Origin: Formosimonas limnophila
GTDB lineage: Bacteria > Pseudomonadota > Gammaproteobacteria > Burkholderiales > Burkholderiaceae
Length of the DNA stretch: 64,000 nucleotides
Direction: 5' to 3'
Assembly (NCBI RefSeq): GCF_014652675.1
Contig: NZ_BMZG01000004.1
Location: forward strand, 172,623-236,622
Every line of letters starts with the position of its first letter. Position 1 is the first letter of the stretch. The notes under the pieces are model-generated. The model saw only the letters and a list, made by a program, of their open reading frames with translations, had not been told where the DNA came from and made no database searches. Below are positions 61,932-64,000 of this stretch, piece by piece. The translations under genes and the position numbers were made by a program.

Positions 61932-63353
61932 ATGAGCAACCAATCTTCTTTACACAATAAATCCACTGCGTGGTCAGCACTTTTTTCTGAGCCCATGAGT
62001 GAGCTGGTCAAACGCTACACCGCCTCAGTGAATTTTGACAAACGTTTAGGGCTGGTCGACATTGAAGGTTCTCTGGCACATGCAGCCATGCTGGCCAAAC
62101 AAAACATCATCAGTGTTCGGGATTTGGCCGACATTAACCGTGGAATGGCGCAGATCAAGAGCGAAATCGAAAATGGCGAATTTAATTGGCAACTGGACTT
62201 AGAAGATGTGCATCTGAACATTGAAGCTCGCTTGACGGCATTGGTCGGTGCGGCTGGTAAACGTCTGCACACGGGTCGTTCACGTAATGACCAAGTGGCG
62301 ACAGATATTCGTTTATGGTTGCGCGCTCAGATTGATGATGTTGTGATGGCATTGAGTCAATTGCGTTCAGGCTTACTCACCGTCGCTGAGCGGGAGGCTG
62401 ATACCATCTTGCCAGGTTTCACACATTTACAAGTGGCACAACCTATCACCTTTGGGCACCATTTACTTGCTTACGTGAATATGTTTGGCCGCGATGTAGA
62501 ACGATTTTTAGACTGCCGCAAACGCACCAATCTCTTACCCCTCGGTGCAGCTGCTCTGGCGGGTACGACGTACCCAATTGATCGAGAGTTTGTCGCTCAG
62601 CAACTTGGTTTTGAAGGCGTCTGCGAAAACTCGCTTGATGCGGTTTCTGACCGTGATTTTGCGATTGAGTTCTGCGCAGCAGCGTCATTACTGATGATGC
62701 ACGTCTCGCGTTTGTCCGAAGAGTTGATTATTTGGATGAGTCCACGCGTGGGTTTCATTGATTTGGCCGATCGTTTCTGTACAGGCTCATCGATTATGCC
62801 GCAGAAAAAAAATCCAGACGTACCAGAACTTGCGCGCGGCAAAACAGGTCGCGTGTATGGTGACCTGATGAGCTTACTGACCTTGATGAAAGGCCAGCCG
62901 CTCGCCTACAACAAAGACAATCAAGAAGATAAAGAGCCGCTATTTGATGCCGCTGACACTGTACTTGAAACGGTCCTGATTTTCACGGAAATGGTTCAAG
63001 GCATTGTGGTTAAACCGGAGAGCATGCGTGCGGCTGCATTGCAGGGTTTCTCCACCGCCACTGATTTGGCAGACTATTTGGTGAAAAAAGGCTTGCCATT
63101 TCGAGATGCTCATGAAGCGGTGGCACACGCAGTGAAGATTTGTACGCAGAAAAAGTGTGATTTGGCTGATTTAACGTTGGATGAGTTGCGTGCCGCAACG
63201 GACCTTGCGCCAGAACAGCAAGCCCTGATTGACCCTGATGTGTCGCATTGTCTGACTTTAGAAGGCTCGGTGGCGGCGCGCAATCATATTGGTGGGACAG
63301 CACCCAACCAAGTTCGTGCGGCGATTGAGCGACTGAAAAATGCATTAAAATAA
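61932..63353 (+). CDS. argH: Argininosuccinate lyase
   Basis: Last step of arginine synthesis: argininosuccinate to arginine and fumarate (473 aa). Fumarase/ASL superfamily features: [38 protein letters not shown] with the catalytic His, and the signature [26 protein letters not shown] with the catalytic Ser. N-terminal start ATG at 61932. Monocistronic with a strong promoter and terminator. Confidence 0.97.
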   Translation: MSNQSSLHNKSTAWSALFSEPMSELVKRYTASVNFDKRLGLVDIEGSLAHAAMLAKQNIISVRDLADINRGMAQIKSEIENGEFNWQLDLEDVHLNIEARLTALVGAAGKRLHTGRSRNDQVATDIRLWLRAQIDDVVMALSQLRSGLLTVAEREADTILPGFTHLQVAQPITFGHHLLAYVNMFGRDVERFLDCRKRTNLLPLGAAALAGTTYPIDREFVAQQLGFEGVCENSLDAVSDRDFAIEFCAAASLLMMHVSRLSEELIIWMSPRVGFIDLADRFCTGSSIMPQKKNPDVPELARGKTGRVYGDLMSLLTLMKGQPLAYNKDNQEDKEPLFDAADTVLETVLIFTEMVQGIVVKPESMRAAALQGFSTATDLADYLVKKGLPFRDAHEAVAHAVKICTQKKCDLADLTLDELRAATDLAPEQQALIDPDVSHCLTLEGSVAARNHIGGTAPNQVRAAIERLKNALK

Positions 63354-63365
63354 GTTGCTCAGTCA

Positions 63366-63400
63366 CAAAAAAGCCCCGCAAATGTATGGGGCTTTTTTTA
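63366..63400 (+). terminator. Terminator of argH
   Basis: AAAAGCCCC/GGGGCTTTT stem with a long T run, 15 bases after the stop codon. Confidence 0.85.
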
Positions 63401-63429
63401 TACTTTAAGCCAAAAATGCGTTGACTTCG

Positions 63430-63640
63430 CAGTGTCACCAGCTCGCCTGCGCGATGGGCATGATCCAAGCTCTCTGTTGAGTTGTCCTTCAGCCAGCTCA
63501 CAATCGGGATGCGATTATAACCGTAAGCCATCAGTGAGTAGTGTGTATAGCGCACCACACCAGCCAACTCGATTTCCATAATTTTATTCATTCAATGTGT
63601 CAATCAGGGCTTTCTTGTCATTTTCAGCTAAATGTCTCAT
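63430..63640 (-). pseudogene. Bacterioferritin/ferritin-like remnant, frameshifted and truncated
   Basis: From the ATG at 63640 (GGAGAACG ribosome site) the frame reads MRHLAENDKKALIDTLNE-stop. One frame away it continues MEIELAGVVRYTHYSLMAYG, YNRIPIVSWLKDNSTESLDH and AHRAGELVTL. These are the first two helices of a ferritin-like iron protein, including the Glu and YxHY ferroxidase-type residues. Homology stops abruptly near 63430, about 30 bases from the argH terminator. Two lesions are therefore present: a frameshift near 63590 and loss of the C-terminal half, so it is a dead gene. Loss may have come from a deletion joining argH to this gene. Confidence 0.7.
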
Positions 63641-63693
63641 TATCGTTCTCCTTTTAAAGATTGATTGTGTACCACCATAAAGCGTTTGGAGGG

Positions 63694-64000
63694 TCAAAAC
63701 AAACAAATGAGCCAAAATTCATGTGAAAACCAATGGGCAAAATAATAGGGCAGAAAAACAATTTGAAATGAAAACATATTGAAAATCAAATGGTTAGCCG
63801 CTAACTTCCGATGGCTTGTGTAAATCATCGCAAATAACTGTTGACAGGTTGAGCAAACTTCCTCATAATCTTGCTTCTGTGCTGACGACAAGTCGGCGAT
63901 TAAGTCACCAAGGTGGTTTGATAAAGAGAACTGTACATTAACAATTAACAGCCGATAAGTGTGGGCATATGTAGCGAGTCTGAATGAGAATTTGGACTTT
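63694..64000 (-). other. Open frame running off the right edge, unrecognised
   Basis: The reverse strand is open from the window end to the stop at 63694 (about 101 codons). A central part reads LGDLIADLSSAQKQDYEEVC, then STCQQLFAMIYTSHRKLAAN. The last ~30 residues are hydrophobic and aromatic. I recognise no family, and part may be spurious read-through. It could be the C-terminal end of a gene beginning outside the window. Confidence 0.25.

Noticed and set aside
63010..63591. A 193-codon minus-strand frame overlapping the end of argH
   Set aside because: Only its first ~55 residues resemble a ferritin-like protein; the rest is antisense to argH. It is reported instead as a truncated pseudogene ending near 63430.

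Overview
The window looks like a chromosomal core segment from a betaproteobacterium, most likely of the Burkholderiales. The lineage call rests on two gene orders. One is tRNA-Val-thrS-infC-rpmI-rplT-pheS-pheT-ihfA-merR. The other is mrcA divergent from pilM/N-pilO-pilP-pilQ-aroK-aroB with dgt beyond. Base composition is moderate, and the accessory genes (25.4-28.1 kb, 49.1-50.1 kb and parts of 11.8-13.1 kb) look clearly more AT-rich by eye. No species was assigned.

Layout. 0-3.5 kb: acyl-CoA dehydrogenase (cut by the left edge) and electron transfer flavoprotein etfBA. 3.7-8.6 kb: a ZIP metal transporter, then a two-component system with a HAD phosphatase and a MerR-like regulator. 8.6-18.1 kb: the ihfA/phenylalanyl- and threonyl-tRNA synthetase/IF3/L35/L20 cluster on the minus strand, headed by tRNA-Val. 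18.2-24.1 kb: an MFS transporter, zapA and a zapB-like gene, and a cobalamin riboswitch driving btuB-btuC-btuD. 24.1-34.0 kb: dgt, a Gabija-like defence pair, aroB, aroK and the type IV pilus assembly genes. 34.2-42.2 kb: PBP1a, the ppGpp enzyme, rpoZ, gmk, yicC and rph. 42.5-49.0 kb: the pyruvate dehydrogenase complex. 49.1-55.8 kb: an accessory DUF3644/HEPN-like gene, an NlpE/META lipoprotein, an MFS transporter, gshA, and Lrp and MarR regulators. 55.9-63.4 kb: pta-ackA, rpiA, gdhA and argH, followed by gene debris.

Most interesting. (1) Between tRNA-Val and thrS lies an 18-codon leader peptide with seven consecutive Thr codons, followed by a complete set of mutually exclusive hairpins. It reads as a classical ribosome-mediated attenuator controlling threonyl-tRNA synthetase. 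(2) The pheS-pheT junction is interrupted by about 1.4 kb. The insert holds a diverged duplicate of the first 78 codons of pheT, a lipoprotein gene, and a secreted NYDNS-repeat protein broken in an A6 run. (3) PilM and PilN are fused into one 516-residue protein. (4) An OLD-nuclease/UvrD-helicase pair (Gabija-like) is inserted between aroB and dgt, and an R-X4-H HEPN-like protein follows the pdh terminator. (5) Several genes are decaying: a monooxygenase with one internal stop inside the pdh operon, and a frameshifted, truncated bacterioferritin-like gene beside argH.

Functionally the segment joins translation and aminoacylation, central carbon metabolism (pyruvate to acetyl-CoA, acetate overflow, pentose phosphate, glutamate, arginine), cell-envelope and pilus assembly, and stringent-response control.
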